Positions 1-13,840 of a stretch of 64,000 nucleotides of DNA are shown in pieces. Source of the stretch: Stratiolaelaps scimitus (taxonomy: Eukaryota > Arthropoda > Arachnida > Mesostigmata > Laelapidae); assembly GCA_019614645.1 (NCBI GenBank), contig JABWDB010000004.1, positions 9,486,001 through 9,550,000 on the forward strand, in the 5' to 3' direction. The number at the start of each line of letters is the position of its first letter. Position 1 is the first letter of the stretch. The notes beneath the pieces were generated by a model, which had not been told where the DNA came from, ran no database searches, and worked only from the letters and a program-made list of their open reading frames with translations. A program made the position numbers and the translations under genes.

Positions 1-1688
1 GGTGCTATCAATGGCTGTCTCTCCCCTTATCCCTCCCCTTTGTGATCCTGGTACCGAGTTGTGGATCTCCCCCCCCCGCGTACATAAATCGCTCTTTACG
101 CTCCCCAGCCAGGGTGTCCCACGGTAGGACGCTAGCCAGCACTAACAGGGGCTCCGTGGACACCGTGCGATAGACCCGGGCAACCCTAATCGCCAGGACT
201 CGCTGCGCTGACCTCAAAGCCCCCGTGTTGGCCCCGAACCTTAGTGTCACCCCACCCGAAGCTTTAGTGGAAATTGTCGATTACAGCGCTGTTCCGAATT
301 TCTTTCCCTTCCAGTGACGATTACGTTATCGTTAAAACAGAGCAATAGATCGATATGAAGCTACCGAGTTTGTTAATAATGTTTGCGCAGTGATTACATT
401 TGTTCCTCTCGGCTGTACATCCTCTGGGCTGCTGATTGAAGCCGAGAGATGTTTGAGGGAACTCTGAGCTGTACCGAGGGAATTAGTATTAAAATCATCA
501 GTGTCGGCACAACACATTGCCTCGTATTTCTCAAGCTACTCTTCGTTGAAAACAGGGGAACGTATTGCCATTACAGCTAATCCGTATGAGTTATGAGCCA
601 AATGAGCTTTTGGTAGGGTTACGAAATTCAGTCGAGTTGCTGATATTCTACAATGTAACGGCACAAGTGCAAATCGAGACATACGCCGCAGAAAAACTCG
701 AAGCCTCTGTCCTGGACACTGTTTAGCGTTTGCGTAGTAGGGTCAATTGAAGCACTATCAAAAATGAGATCATTTGAAGATATGCTCCACCAGAAGATTT
801 TTTTTCAATCATCAACAACATCAATGATTATCCACAGAACCAAATAAACAATGATAGTAACACAACCAACACTAGGCCACGGTGCTATTCACCTATATCT
901 TGCTATGGTTGAATCCCTACGATATTGTTACATTTGCATTGTATTCATGTATACATCGATTTGTATACCTACATATGCACTCGATGCAGCTCAGCGGCCA
1001 GTAACAAACAAGGTCACATCGGTACACCAGTCAGTGAGCGATGTTCAATGATGTTGCTGGACTGCCCTGCCACGGCACCAACTTCTTTTAGTTCATCGTT
1101 GTTTTTTCTAAACCATTTTTCTTTTGTAGTAGTATTATACCTATCGTGGTACGTACACCGCCCTTTCGTTGGGACGCCAACCAGACAGATATTTCTTCTG
1201 TTCTTCTCGGCGTGTTCTGATTTGCGCCGAATTTCTTCGCATTCATCTTATCATTGTTATTCTCTATTTCTTTATTTCCCCCTCGAGCAGCGTCGAGATC
1301 GCCGCTAACTTTCGGTTCTGTTCGACTGATAGCTGTTGTCAGCGTTGGCGGCAACGCTGCTCGGTCGCCAGGCGAGCGGACGAACGGTCGGTCGCGTGCG
1401 ATCGCGTCATCTGTCATCGGCACCGTCAGCGCCGACGTTATTTCGGTCGTCTAAGTTTTTTCCCCTTGCGGCGGTCCAATGTCCAGCGGCAATTCCGACA
1501 CGAGGAGAGTATCGACGTCTACCTCGTCGAATAGGAGCAGAAGCAACAACGGTCTGACAGCAGCAGAAGAAGCAACAACAACGGCAGGAGCAATAGACAA
1601 CTAACAGCTTCTCGGTCGTTTTACATCAGCGGCCCTTTATTTGGAGGGAGTCAACGATCAGAGTAGACCCTTGTTGTTAAATGTACGT

Positions 1689-1726
<38 letters not shown>

Positions 1727-4023
1727 TTTCTATTGATATTTATGGCGAGTCGTATGTTTCTTTTGCTTGTTGAAGAGCTCGTGCCGGATGTAAGCAACGG
1801 TGACTGCATCACAGCGATCGGCATATTCGTTCGTATACTCCTTTGCTTATAGAAGTTTTGTGTCATTTTCAGTGGCTCGTCCGCCGGTCGATCTTCAACG
1901 AGTTGAATTTACGAGTTCCAGAAGTTGCCGAACAGCGCTTGCTACCACTTGTGGCGGCAGCGAATAAGCGATACCTCAGCATGAACAGCAGGGGCGGCTA
2001 TGCCATTTTTTCCGCCACAATCGCGGCTGTAATATGAATATGCAGCGGAGACAGTACCGGAGTGCCCGTGTGCAGTACCCGCAATCCGGAACTCAGAAGG
2101 GAAGACTAATACCGAGCAATACGTTCATAGAACGTTACTGCATGGACGCCGTTGTAGGTGACAATAAATTAATGGAGTGCTTTGGATTTGCTGGGTTGCA
2201 AAGTTCATGGTAAAATTGTCCATACAATTGGGGTGGATGCTCCGTTACGGCAAGGTATTACTAATTCGATCGATGATTTCTTCTCGTGGCGAGGTGGATC
2301 TCTAATGAAGGTCTTAACTCTGTGAGGATGTGAGCAGGAGGGTGCTGATTACACTTAACGTTTACTGATCATCAATGCTTGAGTCCTGGTTAAAAAAAAT
2401 CAGCATTCAACGTTACATCTAATGACGCCGAAGCAACATTCATCAAGACGTCATCATTTTCTAGGTGAAAAGAACTTCGCAACTTTGTGTTCAAGATATT
2501 TTGCCATTGATCGACGCACGGCAGGTTGCATGCATCCTTTATCTGTTTCAACATCCCTATCGCGTGATACATGTTCGTATCATTGTTTTTAGTACTATTA
2601 TAATGACTGATATTGTAGTACCAGTGAACCTCTGTGAAGACGTATAGCACACAGTGTAGAGAACAGAATTATTTCTATTAACCAATATATCTACAGCGTC
2701 ATTCCTGATCAATCGTTTTATTGCCGTCAATATACATATGTATATAATATATAATAGAATATAATAGTTCGGCAACTCTTAAGACGTATACAGAGTGTTG
2801 TTTGATAGACGAAAATCTGAGTACCGATTAGATTACACCATACAGATGTGCACACATATACATCGAGCAAACGAAAGGATTAGCCCAATTTGTCGCTGAA
2901 TTGCGAATGGCGAAGAGGATCGCTGCACTTCGCAAAATTATATTCTCTGGCCGTTTTGCCCTTCCACGAACAGCAGCCGATGACCGTATATCTAAATAGA
3001 TTGTTATAATATTGCAAAAAAAAAGCAAGTCTTGGAAAACGGTATGCTCTACATGTCTGAGGGTCGCCGGCTGGACATCATCAAACAACGATGAACGTGG
3101 TACGTGGTACAGAGCGAACGGCTGCTGCTGCTGCTGCGTCCCATCATTCGATACTTCATCGTCGAATGGCCGGCCATGCTTAATATATTCAGAAGACATA
3201 CAGCCAAACATATATACACACACACACACACGCGCGACTAAGCCAACGAGGGACAGCCACCGTGGAATATTTACAACAGCAACATCATACGCGACACGGC
3301 CACGATTAATGCGCTGCGAATTTCATGAGAGAGACAGAGAGAGAGATAAAAAGAGAGAGAGAATAATAGAAGTGGCACATTTGACGTTGAAGTCGTGAAA
3401 TCGTCGAGTTCGATAGACGGACGCGAGAAGCGACGACTCAACTGAACTGAATTGTGAGTGCCGCCCACTTGACTTTGAAAAAATGCTAAAATCAACTGAA
3501 TGTTCGTATCAGATATCGAACGCGCGGCGCAGCGAGGCAAAATGGCCACCAAAAGTTTATCAGTATTAAACGACGACAATGACGACGAGCAAGTGGCCAG
3601 GCGTCATCTCTCGACATCGCGAGATGTCGACTGCGAGCCACGCCCTAACGAGGGTCGGCGCACACGATTGATGAAGTGGGCCAGCGTCATTAAAAAAAAC
3701 ACGAGAGTAAGCTGCAGAAGCTGCTTATGGCTACCCGAAAGACGGCTGAGCCTTCTTCGGAAAAGTGCCGTGGTGGTGTACTGTTTTTTCTTTAGAAAAT
3801 TCAAAGAAAACACCTTCAGCTGGACAGTCATTGAATTATATAGCTCAAGCAGCTGTTTCGCTCTGCACGGGTTTGAGTTGATGTGTTTGTTATGGCTGAG
3901 ACGTAGGTAGATCGAATTCATGGCATACCAAGGTTACACCGGGGAACACAGATGATGTGGAAATCGTTTTCTGAGCACGCTGTGCATTTACCCCTGGATT
4001 GCTGGTGTTGGTAACTGCATGGA
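1..4023. other. Gene-free stretch, no supported coding exon
   Basis: I see no open reading frame here with recognisable protein character; the overlapping frames on both strands are short and low in complexity. The first 260 bases are GC-rich with C-runs and differ from the AT-rich flank, perhaps a decayed repeat. Around 3300-3452 a purine-rich GA tract leads into a possible splice donor (GTGAGT after position 3452), which could be a non-coding 5' UTR exon of a plus-strand gene. Simple repeats: AT near 1693-1723, CA near 3215-3231, GA near 3330-3362. Confidence 0.4.
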
Positions 4024-4685
4024 TTAGTTGCGTGATAGTTTGTCGACGTGATGGTCTAGGCAATAAAGTTGGTCGTAATTAGAGACACAGTTAAGATCAT
4101 AATCGTCGGGATATAGCTGGTGCAAATCGTGCCGTGGCCTCAGGGAGCTTTGATTCTTCCTTCCCAACATTTCCCAACATAATTTTTTTTTAAAGAGGTT
4201 GAGGGATAAAATCTTCCATCCATGCCATCCAGCCAGTAATACCATCCACACAACTCCCGATAAGTGTCTCCTGTTGGACGAAGGGCTGTGCTGGGCCAGC
4301 TGCTATCGAAAAAGGTTCACGGGCTACGTTGACAGAAGTCGTAGCTGCATGGTGCCTCAACTCACTTAATTTATTTATATTTTTTCACATGAATAGACAT
4401 ATACTGATCGTTGTTTTTCTGACTATTATGATGTAAGCTTCTATTTTACCGTTGCACAATCTCGAAAGTAGTCGAAAAGCTATTTCGAAAGCTCTGACGG
4501 CCCGGCGAAATTGATCGGCTCAGATATTTCACCAATGTTCTCCAATTAAACCACGTCCCGATACCACCCGAGTGCGGGCCTAATGGTCGTCCGGCGTCAA
4601 CGACAACCGTCGAGCCGACACAAGCACAGCAAAGCAAGAACGCCACGACTGTAACCGAAATGAAAATGTCCAGCATTCCGTGCAT
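4024..4685 (-). CDS. Possible secreted peptide precursor, two exons, unrecognised
   Basis: Seen: an ATG at 4685 opens a frame whose first ~25 residues form a good signal peptide (short start, hydrophobic core VTVVAFLLCCACVGS). It continues for 78 codons to a possible donor GTAAAA just below 4450, ending in phase 2. A matching acceptor at 4147 (or 4159, same phase) resumes a frame to a stop at 4024-4026, giving a C-terminal segment with two cysteines, many Asp/Tyr and the ending DKLSRN. Inference: a small secreted protein or neuropeptide-type precursor of about 120 residues. Weak points: the acceptor lacks a good pyrimidine tract, no dibasic-amide cleavage signature is obvious, and I recognise no family. 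Exon 1 is more credible than exon 2. Confidence 0.27.
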
Positions 4686-6484
4686 TGCATTGTGAGCCTC
4701 TCAGCTATACAACCGATAGTGTATATGTAGAGCAAAGCTGCCTGATCGAATCAGTGATCTCTGAAATGCCTCTGATCTGATAGCATCATGGTGCGTCGTC
4801 AGCGAGAAGTCATCGCGACAGGCATAACAGACATTTTCATGACGTCCAGGAGTACCCACGGCCTCGCGCGACCCACAATGACAACGAAGTTGTTGGCCTG
4901 AAACTGAAAATACACAACCGCCATCAGTGTGGAGGCGAGCGCTGACAGGCAAACGCTGCGAGAACAGCGAGCGAGGGAGTGAGAGGTGCCAATGGTGTTA
5001 TTCTGCCGTATGCTCGTGGTAGACAATGAAACTCGTTGTTTAGCGAAGTGATACTGTGAGCGATGGTCAGTGACATCCTTCAAGACATTACCTTTATAGT
5101 TTCAGATCGCTGCGACGAATTGTGTTAGCCTAGTTGTGTTAGCGACGCCGGTTCGTGATGTCGCTGTTCGCCGCGTGGGTGACTGGGGTAGCGTGGACTT
5201 CGATTGTCGGCTGAGAAGGCGACACGAAGTCATTTAGCGCGCACGACATGTTCGTGTATGGTGATAGCCGAAGTACCACATATGATCGCGTGAATGCTTG
5301 ATTGCCAGGCAGCTGTGTGTGGGGTGGGGGGGTTGTGTGGATGAAAACATTACACGGTTGTATCATATTGAAATTTGATGATTCAAGTGTTCAATATTAT
5401 GCGGATCTACTTTATAGATCAAGATAGAGACCTGGTCGTATACGGATGCCAAGCATACGGTAGTATCTTTCTACTTGACTTAATGCCAAAATTTTTGCTT
5501 TGAGAAAAGTGCCCGTTTGTGCCTTGGGCGAATTCGCGAATCTACCGAGCACCTTTCCAATCTTAACTGAGTATTCATGGCGATGATGTACGAAGCGTCT
5601 ATATGATGAGCAAGAATGAGAAGAATCTGCGTTTTCACCTCTGTCCAATCGACGTCGAACGTTCGGCACCAAGGCTACTCAGGCGCTGGTGTCTGTATAA
5701 ACAAAACCTCTTCCGGAACAAGATCGGAGTTCAGCTCCGTGCATGAAATTCTCGAGGCTCGCCACAGTTCGCCGGTCAATCCGGGTGTCGAGCTGGAGAA
5801 GCCGTATCCGTCGTTCTATTCTACCAGCCGCTAATCGTCATCGCCTAAGCTGCCATTGATAGATCGAGACGGAATGAAAGCGACACAGAGATACTATTCG
5901 AGTCAGTCAGCTCGCTGTCTGACGTTGCTCCGGATACGATAGGAACAACAGCTACTGTGCGAGGAGCGAGCGGAGGGTGTTTGAGCGACGCAACGGAGAC
6001 AAGAGAGAACAGGGAGACGAGGCGGCGATCACTGTCTCCCAAAGCCTCGGCAACGACACTAAACAGGCACCGCAGGAGCCCTGTGCCTTATTCGTGATGA
6101 CGGCGGACGCACAACGCATCTGCGTAAACTGTGTTAGGGTGATAGCGTTTGCCTGTTTGTCTGTCTCGCTGTCTGTCCGTCTATCTGAGTGTGTATCTGT
6201 GTGCGCGATTGGGCGTAAGGAGCGAGTTGTCGAGATGGCCAGATCACCGGCAACCCACTGGGTGGAACAGCAGATTGGCTCAAAGAGAAGAGTTCACATC
6301 GAGAGAAGGGCAACGGCCGGAACTACCACTGAGAGTGCGCCTGCTCTGAATTACGCTCTCTAAGTACTACTGCCACGGCAACGAACGCATCGCGGACTCC
6401 GAACGTAGACAGGGAGACGAACCGGTGAGCCACGTACCCGTCTCCTCATTTGGGATCACGCGATGCATCGGATACATGCATCAA

Positions 6485-6520
<36 letters not shown>

Positions 6521-6526
6521 GTGTGT
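6485..6526. repeat. Compound microsatellite (CT)n(AT)n(GT)n
   Basis: Uninterrupted CT, then AT, then GT dinucleotides, read directly from the sequence. Confidence 0.9.
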
Positions 6527-8532
6527 GAATCACGACGGCTGGCAGTGGTGAAAGTTGGCAGGCTTCTTTCTGGGCTGGTCGTGTCCCTGGCCGATTTGGT
6601 GTTCTTTATTAGATGGCGAACAACGATACACCGTCGTATCATCGCTATAATGACCAGCAGCAAGCCAACTGGTATTGACCGAAACTAGTTTCCAGCAGCG
6701 ATCCGTTGGAAGCGCAAATCAATTGCCGATATGGCACAGAATGGCCAGCAAACATCCGCCTGTTTGCTTGTCTGCGCTGCTTCAGCTGGAAGTATTCGAC
6801 TGGCCGTCTGCGCTGGAAGAAAACCGTTGCGTTTCCCACCCAATAAATCTCGGAAATGTCGAACATGATCGTCGAATATCTAACTATGAACAAGACTGAC
6901 CGACGCTGCTGGTGTCTACGATAGCCCACCCGCTGACAGTCTGTGCTCAAGGACAAATAATATATAATAAATATATACTAATAAATGTATTATATAATAA
7001 ATACATCGACAGGACAAGGGACGGTGGAGCAGTCAACAAGACGCATTTGCCTTCACAGCCGAAATGGGCCTTGTTCGTTACCTTGTTGTATTATTCATAG
7101 AAAAATCTGAATCAAATTTGTGAAATTACCCATCGAGAATAGTTGGATAACATCGAACAAAACAGATCCCGTGACGTCTAAGATTAAGGACAACTGTCTG
7201 CTCTCGGAAGAACGGCAATAGCTATGCCAGCTCGTGGTCCGATCGTTACCCACGTCGTAGTAGCGAGAATCAACGGTAGCTCAGAGGCTCTTGGAATGGT
7301 AGTGCAGTTGGTAGACGACTAACGTCAATGTTAATTCAAAACTTCAAGTGATATCAAACGATAACGAATTATCCTTATGACACTCGTGTACTCTTCCGAA
7401 CCTGACGGGTAAGTTGAACTCTACGAGTTCATATGCGCTCATCGCAAAAATCTATCGATACCAAGACTTATTATCGAAAGGTTAAGTACACAGCAACGAC
7501 AATATCGTGCTGATGCGAGCCTTTCACGTACCACTGATTTTCGATTCTGAAAAAAGACTGAACTCAAACAGCGGACCGTCAAAACATTCAAAATCAAAAG
7601 TAAAAACCAAAAAAAAAAATTGCCGGCTAGAACATCAGGTCTTCGCCGGATCGGTTCTCTGCAGCTGGGGCCGATGCTTGCTGCAGATCGATCAGAATCC
7701 GTTGCGCCCCTCTCGAGCCGTTGTTTCTGTCGTCGTCTCACCTGAAGCGAATACAAGCAGCTACCCAAAAGCGTACGGTACGTTTGAAGGAAAGGAGGAA
7801 GCTGCCAGATGTCACGTCTTGACGAGACCCCGTTAGGCTCAGCAAGGGCACTTCATATGGGACGGGGAGATCGCTACGTCCATCGAAGCGGCGGGTTGGG
7901 TGCAGGCAGCATCAGCACGGAACACGGATATACTTCGTGTTCTCCAACGGGCCAGAACAAGTCGTTATCGTTCGGTTTGCTAGCAAGGATTTTTGATGGA
8001 TGGATAAATGGATTGTAAAATCAAAAATAGCTGAAGCTACTGCTACTACCTCTACTACTACCACTATCACTGCGAGTGCCAGTAGATTCGCATCACGCAA
8101 GACCCCAGCTGTGCAGGTTGTCCTGTCCATCAACAGTCTCGTCCTGCTAACTGACGAGATATGAACGTTGACCGGGCTCGATGCCTGGCTGAGGTTCGGA
8201 ACCATCCACAAGCATGTATGCACGCATGTTCGAGCACTGAGGTGATCCCCTCGTGGAAGCATGCGCAGATGCGCCCATAACAGATATAGCGTGAGATCCG
8301 CAGGAGACGAATAGCCGGGCATGATGACGGTGATGAATACCAGACCCATGACCAGTAGGTTCATGCTGAGATTAGGCAGGTTAGAGATATTGAACGCTCG
8401 ATGCATAAACGTCTCAATCAAGGTTCAATTCCGGTATGATTTGGACGCCATCATCTATCGTCTTTCCTTGTCATTAGTCTTTGCTAAGCAGAGCCGACGG
8501 CCTTATTTAGGCTACGGAGTGGGTGGTAATTA

Positions 8533-8555
8533 GTACACATTACCGCAATGTGTAC
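8533..8555. repeat. Short perfect inverted repeat, 9-bp arms
   Basis: GTACACATT, a five-base loop, then AATGTGTAC. No gene is near; it could be a chance hairpin. Confidence 0.6.
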
Positions 8556-11500
8556 AATGTGTTGGCAAACTAGTGCAACCTTAAAAAGTATAACAAAGCA
8601 TTACAAACAAAGCGCTTGTTCGTCTTCTACTGCAGCATTTGCATGGCTCAAGAGGCTATCCGGCGCTATCTGTACATTCGATCAACCTGAGCAGTAGAGT
8701 TCACAGTGGATTTTCTGTCTTGCCCTGCCATTGAAAGTGATACATGAACAGCATGACTGCTTACGTATCACTACAGCTGCCAGGGCATATTTGCCTTGCC
8801 GCAGCCTACGAGGGAATACTCCATATCAATAAATCAAATAAACAGAGAAACAGAGAGAAATTGTCGCAAATGCGAGTCGAGTGCTACACTGGCCAGCAAA
8901 AAACGGAAGTTGTAACATCTACGTATAATATCAACGCCTAGCTTAAACCATTCGCAGCAAAAATATGACCCGTGAGGCGGCTGTGTCTAGACAGCCGTGT
9001 CGCGATTGTTGATCCTGCTAAGTACTCATCCTGTCCTTCCGGCCCGTGTGAGTTGTGTGAATTACCAGGACGAATCTGAATTCGAATCTCTCTCTCTCGG
9101 TAAGCTAGAATACTTCAAGTATACGTTGGGCAGGGCCCCTGGTGTTCACATCGCCTGTGGTCTTTGCGAGGAGACCGATGACCGCCGTGACTATTCCGAG
9201 GCGGCGCCAAACGAAAAGCCACGAGCGGATTCACCGCCCCTGGGCGCCCACAACAGGAAGCACGAGGCGCTCCGCCCACGGAGACACCGCGGAGACCAGC
9301 GGGTTGGCTAGCGACTACCTGGGCAAATACCGCCAAAGGGGTTGATTTAGAGCGATATAGCGAAATTGTAGTAGTCAGTGTGTCTACTATCCGCCGTGCT
9401 ATAATCAGGGGGGTTGGGACCCCCCCCTTACACATCGTTACCGTTGACAGGCCGTTCAGGCCGTTCGGTGATCGTGCCGAAGGACAGGTCACGAGAAAGC
9501 ACGGCTCCGAGATGATTTTGAACCTGGCGGTACGGGCAGGTGCTTGCTGCAACAGTTAACAGTGAACGACGGTAGCCCCAATTCAACAGACGACGTTGAC
9601 ACCGGTACCATTGACCAGAGCCGAGCTGATCGAGGCTGAGACGGTACAGAGGCCAGGCGAACACATAGGGTCAACAGCTGAGAGTCAGCGCAAAATAGCC
9701 CCATCAGTGTTGGACATTCGTGCAATAAACTCCTCTGTAAATAAACATAAAACAGGATTTCGAACACCTATACATTTCGTGTTGTCACGTGTGAGTGTAA
9801 TATGATTACGATTTGGTATCGTTGGCATAACATATAACAATTAGCATATGAGGAAAATTGACGGCGTGTTGTGCATATTATTGTGTTTTGACGCTACCTG
9901 TGTATTATACCATAGTAGATTAGAAGGCAGCTCCGCGATTACAATTAGCTATTGCCAATTGATTTGTACTTTTTTGGCGAGTTTCTTTTGCAATATAACA
10001 TAACATGTAACGTGTAGGCCGTCGAATAGAAACGCCGTCGACATCAAAAACTGCCCCCCTTCGAATTGTTATCATGATAGCTCCGCTGGCAACCTGACGG
10101 CAGTAATATCAAATACAAGGTTCAGAGGAATCCATCATGATTGCTTCTATCGACTATAATAAAGAGGCTCCAACAACTTGTTCACAACACTCGCCATAGT
10201 GAAACACGACCATGTTGTGTTTCACACTCACTAATCGTACGGTAACTATAGCTATCTAGCAAGAGGACAAGCCTACGACGCAATTAGAAACTATAGATAA
10301 AAAATAAACCTTTGTATTTATATATATATATTTGTGAAATTCGTTACAGATAAGACCATAGCAGCTGATGATATCTACGCAGGCTGATGAATATCACCCT
10401 GGATAACTTGTGTTTTCATAGGGTTGCTCTATCTAAATAGAGAGCGCAAATGATGAACGGGTAGGTGTGCATTAGCGCGAAGCATCCCCCGACGCCCCGT
10501 GAATCTGTGTTCATTCGGACTCGATCATTCGATCTGTCGTAGCTCCGATGTCGACCCTGCCTCGTTGATGATGGTTATATCAAGAGAGCCGGCCCAACCG
10601 CAGACCACCAGGATAGCAACAGGTACGGCCCGCTATAGTCTGGCTAGCAGACTAGCAGCCGCCACCGGTGACTACAACCGATGATACTCTCTGATGCGTT
10701 GACTTCAGTGCGCTAACCTGACGGCTGCTTGTCCTCATACTCTGATGTCCGGCGCTTCCCCCTCCCCCGCTGTGGTTCCCATTACAGTTTCGGATGCTTG
10801 AAATCCTGCTGCTGATGTTGTTGCTGATCGACGCTGATCACAGTGAGGTTCATCATGTCCGCCGCCGGCAAATGCCGATGAGGGTGCTGTGTTTTCGACG
10901 TTGATGTGCGCAGTCCTCGGTGGTCTTCATCGAATATCAAAGCGGAAGTGTTTGCTCAGACGGCTCCCGCCCTCACGAGACACGGCCGATGGCGAGACGA
11001 AGAGACTCAACTGAGCTAAGCTGAAAAGGAGTAGACTTCATCATGACCTCCACAATCAACACGACGAGTGATTCTGCTGTTGCTGCTGCCGCAGCAGCAG
11101 CTACCTTCGTTGGTGCCGCCGTTGCTGATGTTTGGGAAATCTGCTCACAAAACCAAGGAACTCGCGAGATCCCGACCGGCATAACCACAGACCGCTCGCA
11201 GCCCCACCCTCACCTGGGCCGGCTAAACTCTTCGTGGCTGCGCGTTATCTTTAACTCGGAAGAAATTTTAGTTTCCGCTGAGATGACCGACCCAGAGACC
11301 GAGAACGACAGATAGAAAATGAGCGACTCGGACTCTGTTTGTTGCCTCCATCGCGAAGAACAGGGGGTCGTGTTCCATGATGTGATGATCATTAACCGCC
11401 AACTATCAGCCAACAGCCTAGTTTGGGCCTAGCCTGCCTTGAACCTAACCGAACCTGCCCCCGCCGCCGCTGCTGCCCGAGTGATGACTCATCCGGATGA

Positions 11501-12015
11501 TTATCGCCGGAATAGAACAACGCAATTGCCGTTCGCCGCGATCGTTATGGGAAAAGCCACGACACCGTCTATCTCATTCTATCGCTTCACGCAAATGATG
11601 TGAAATTTGAGCAACATACCGATTTCAGCAGGCAGATAGACGACGTCGCTCCACCGTCCGGTCATCGTATAGATGCCTTTTTCAAATCGATCGGAAAGTG
11701 CATACGGACCAACATTAAAAAAAAGACCCATTTGAAGGTTCTAAATAAACTCGAATAAGTCGTATAGGCGTAATTACGTATTCAAATATTTGTTGGCGAC
11801 GGACGTCGAACGGGGTCGCCCGCATTAACTCAAAATACTATATATCACATCATGCGAACACTTTGAAAAGATAATGGTTGCAGAACATTTTTAAAGCCTC
11901 AAAAAAATCTAACCGATCTAACCTGAACATCAGTGTAGCCGGTATTGGGCAAAATTGTTGTAAATTACGAGAGCCAAATGTCCTTAAGCTAATCGCCGAA
12001 AGCAACTAAGCAATT

Positions 12016-12094
12016 ATGAGTACGCTTTCCTCTAAACAGAAATTCGTGCAAACTTCTCTGTTCTTGCTCGGCGTCAGTTACGCGGGTATTCATG
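12016..12094 (+). CDS. Possible first coding exon of a PET117-like mitochondrial protein
   Basis: ATG at 12016 opens 26 codons plus one base, ending at a consensus donor GTAAGT (12095). The peptide starts MSTLSSKQKF, then has a hydrophobic segment (residues ~12-24) ending AGIH. This layout, Met-Ser, Ser-Ser-Lys, one membrane helix, then Ala-Gly-Val/Ile-His, is that of PET117, a small inner-membrane assembly factor for cytochrome c oxidase. A short charged exon with an RDxERQ-type segment would be expected downstream, but I could not find it. It may instead be the N-terminus of another small membrane protein. The splice donor makes a real exon likely; the name is tentative, so no symbol is given. 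Confidence 0.35.
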
Positions 12095-13815
12095 GTAAGT
12101 ACTACTATTTTGTAATTTGCTAGACCGAACGTTAAAGTTAGAACAATCTTAGTCATTGTATATTTTAAGACGCGCAGTCATAATCAATATCTATCATAGA
12201 ATCGATTACAATCTTAGTTATAATGTAACTGCAAGGGTGTTTTTAAGCCGATAACTCAACTTTTTAAGAGACACTGAATTATATCACATCTAAAAAGTAT
12301 ACGCGAGTCACCAAGTGCTCAATAAGTTTCGCCCAGTAAAACTCGTATTCCGTAAAGGTTAACTCCCTTAGAATCGTTCGTTAGGGAGCATCATTTTAGT
12401 ACGCATTCGAATATTTCAATCGAAAGTTGAATATTTCTGAATCCGTTGCACATAACATAACATTTGCGGTTTATTTCCGGAACTGCAATTTTACAATGCT
12501 TAAGTTCTCGATTAAAATAGGCGGGCAACAGAATCCACTCACATCACCGTACGAGCAAGCAGCAGGTCCAATGGCGTTGATCATTCGGTAAACTGCTTGT
12601 TTCCTAGTGAGCTCACGTAGGCCAGTTTTCAGTTGGACACGCCACTTCTACCGTGACTCTCGTTGCCCGCCTGACTCCAGATTGGATAAACTTAACGCAC
12701 TACCCAGAGGAGCCTTGAGGATTTGCTCCCTTTTGTCCGTCTTCCCAGTTGCTATTTGTCACGTTCTTCGTATGGGAGAGAAGACTGTCTCGCTACGATG
12801 TATTTCGTAGCTAGCTTATCATACGAACTAATTCATTCACAGGCTCTGTCAGATCATCTGACAGCTGAAACTCGAACCGTAGCCTGGATAGCTAGCAAGC
12901 TACGGCACCTATACAATACTTGATATTCGAGCGTATGTGTGGGTGTGTGGGTGTGTGTGGGCGTCCGTGATTCTGCACGTCAATTCGCCAGATTATACGG
13001 GAATACATTGAAGATTCCCTACCCCCCGTGACAAGTAAGCCGAAGTGAACATTAACATCTGCAAATATCATAGGTTGGCACCCCGTTCAGCAGAACATAT
13101 AACAACATATAGCCGCTCCAATGTGCGGCTCGATACGTTGAAAGTATGCGACAATAGTAAGCTGTCAAATGTAGAAGTGGGTCTGCACTTGTTTGACTGC
13201 GACGGTGATTCCTAGATGTGCATCCGGTCATTTTAAGGGCACAATTATTTTAGTAAGTGTGATTTATTAAGTACCACATTGTTTTTGATGTTCGACTTCG
13301 AACCAATCCTGGACAAAGTTGTAAAGGCATACGTAAAGGCATACGAAATATGCCGATCACAATATGATCATCGACGTCTGGAAAGAAAAAGTTCCCAAGA
13401 GGCAGTAGCCTTTGCGCAGTATCAAGAGTATGGAAAACTATTTGCTTAGCACCGTACGCAACAATAGGTGAATCTTGGACAATCTCCCGAAGCAGTCGAT
13501 CGATACGGATCGTTGCTGCGCGTAAAATATGTCCATCGCCAATAAGCAACGTCTCCTCGAATACAAGAGGCTTCACGCCTGTCCTAGACTGACGCTGGGG
13601 CTGGGTGTCTGCGGCACTAGAAGGACCCGACTACCGACGAAGGACAAAGGGGCTCGTATAGACGTTTTTCCGTCTGCGGCTCTCGGCGCCGTTATCCTGT
13701 TCGTCACTCCGCAGCAGGACAGACTAGCCATTAGGCGAAGACGGCTACCTTCAGCTTTCAATACGACTTTCTGCCACAGCTCCCTCGGATTGTTCAAGGC
13801 GACGGCGGAACAGCC

Positions 13816-13840
13816 AGAGAGAGAGAGAGAGAGAGAGAGA
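13816..13840. repeat. (GA)n microsatellite
   Basis: Uninterrupted GA dinucleotides. Confidence 0.9.

Larger units (their letters stand above)
4686..12015. other. Gene-free stretch with simple repeats
   Basis: No coding exon can be supported. Reading frames of 100-169 codons occur (for example 7912-8421 minus, 9115-9552 minus) but lack family resemblance and overlap equally long frames on the other strand. A GC-rich island near 9120-9480 with C-runs may be a decayed transposable element. Poly-alanine-type GCT/GCA repeats lie near 11070-11105. A compound CT/AT/GT microsatellite is at 6485-6526. Confidence 0.4.
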
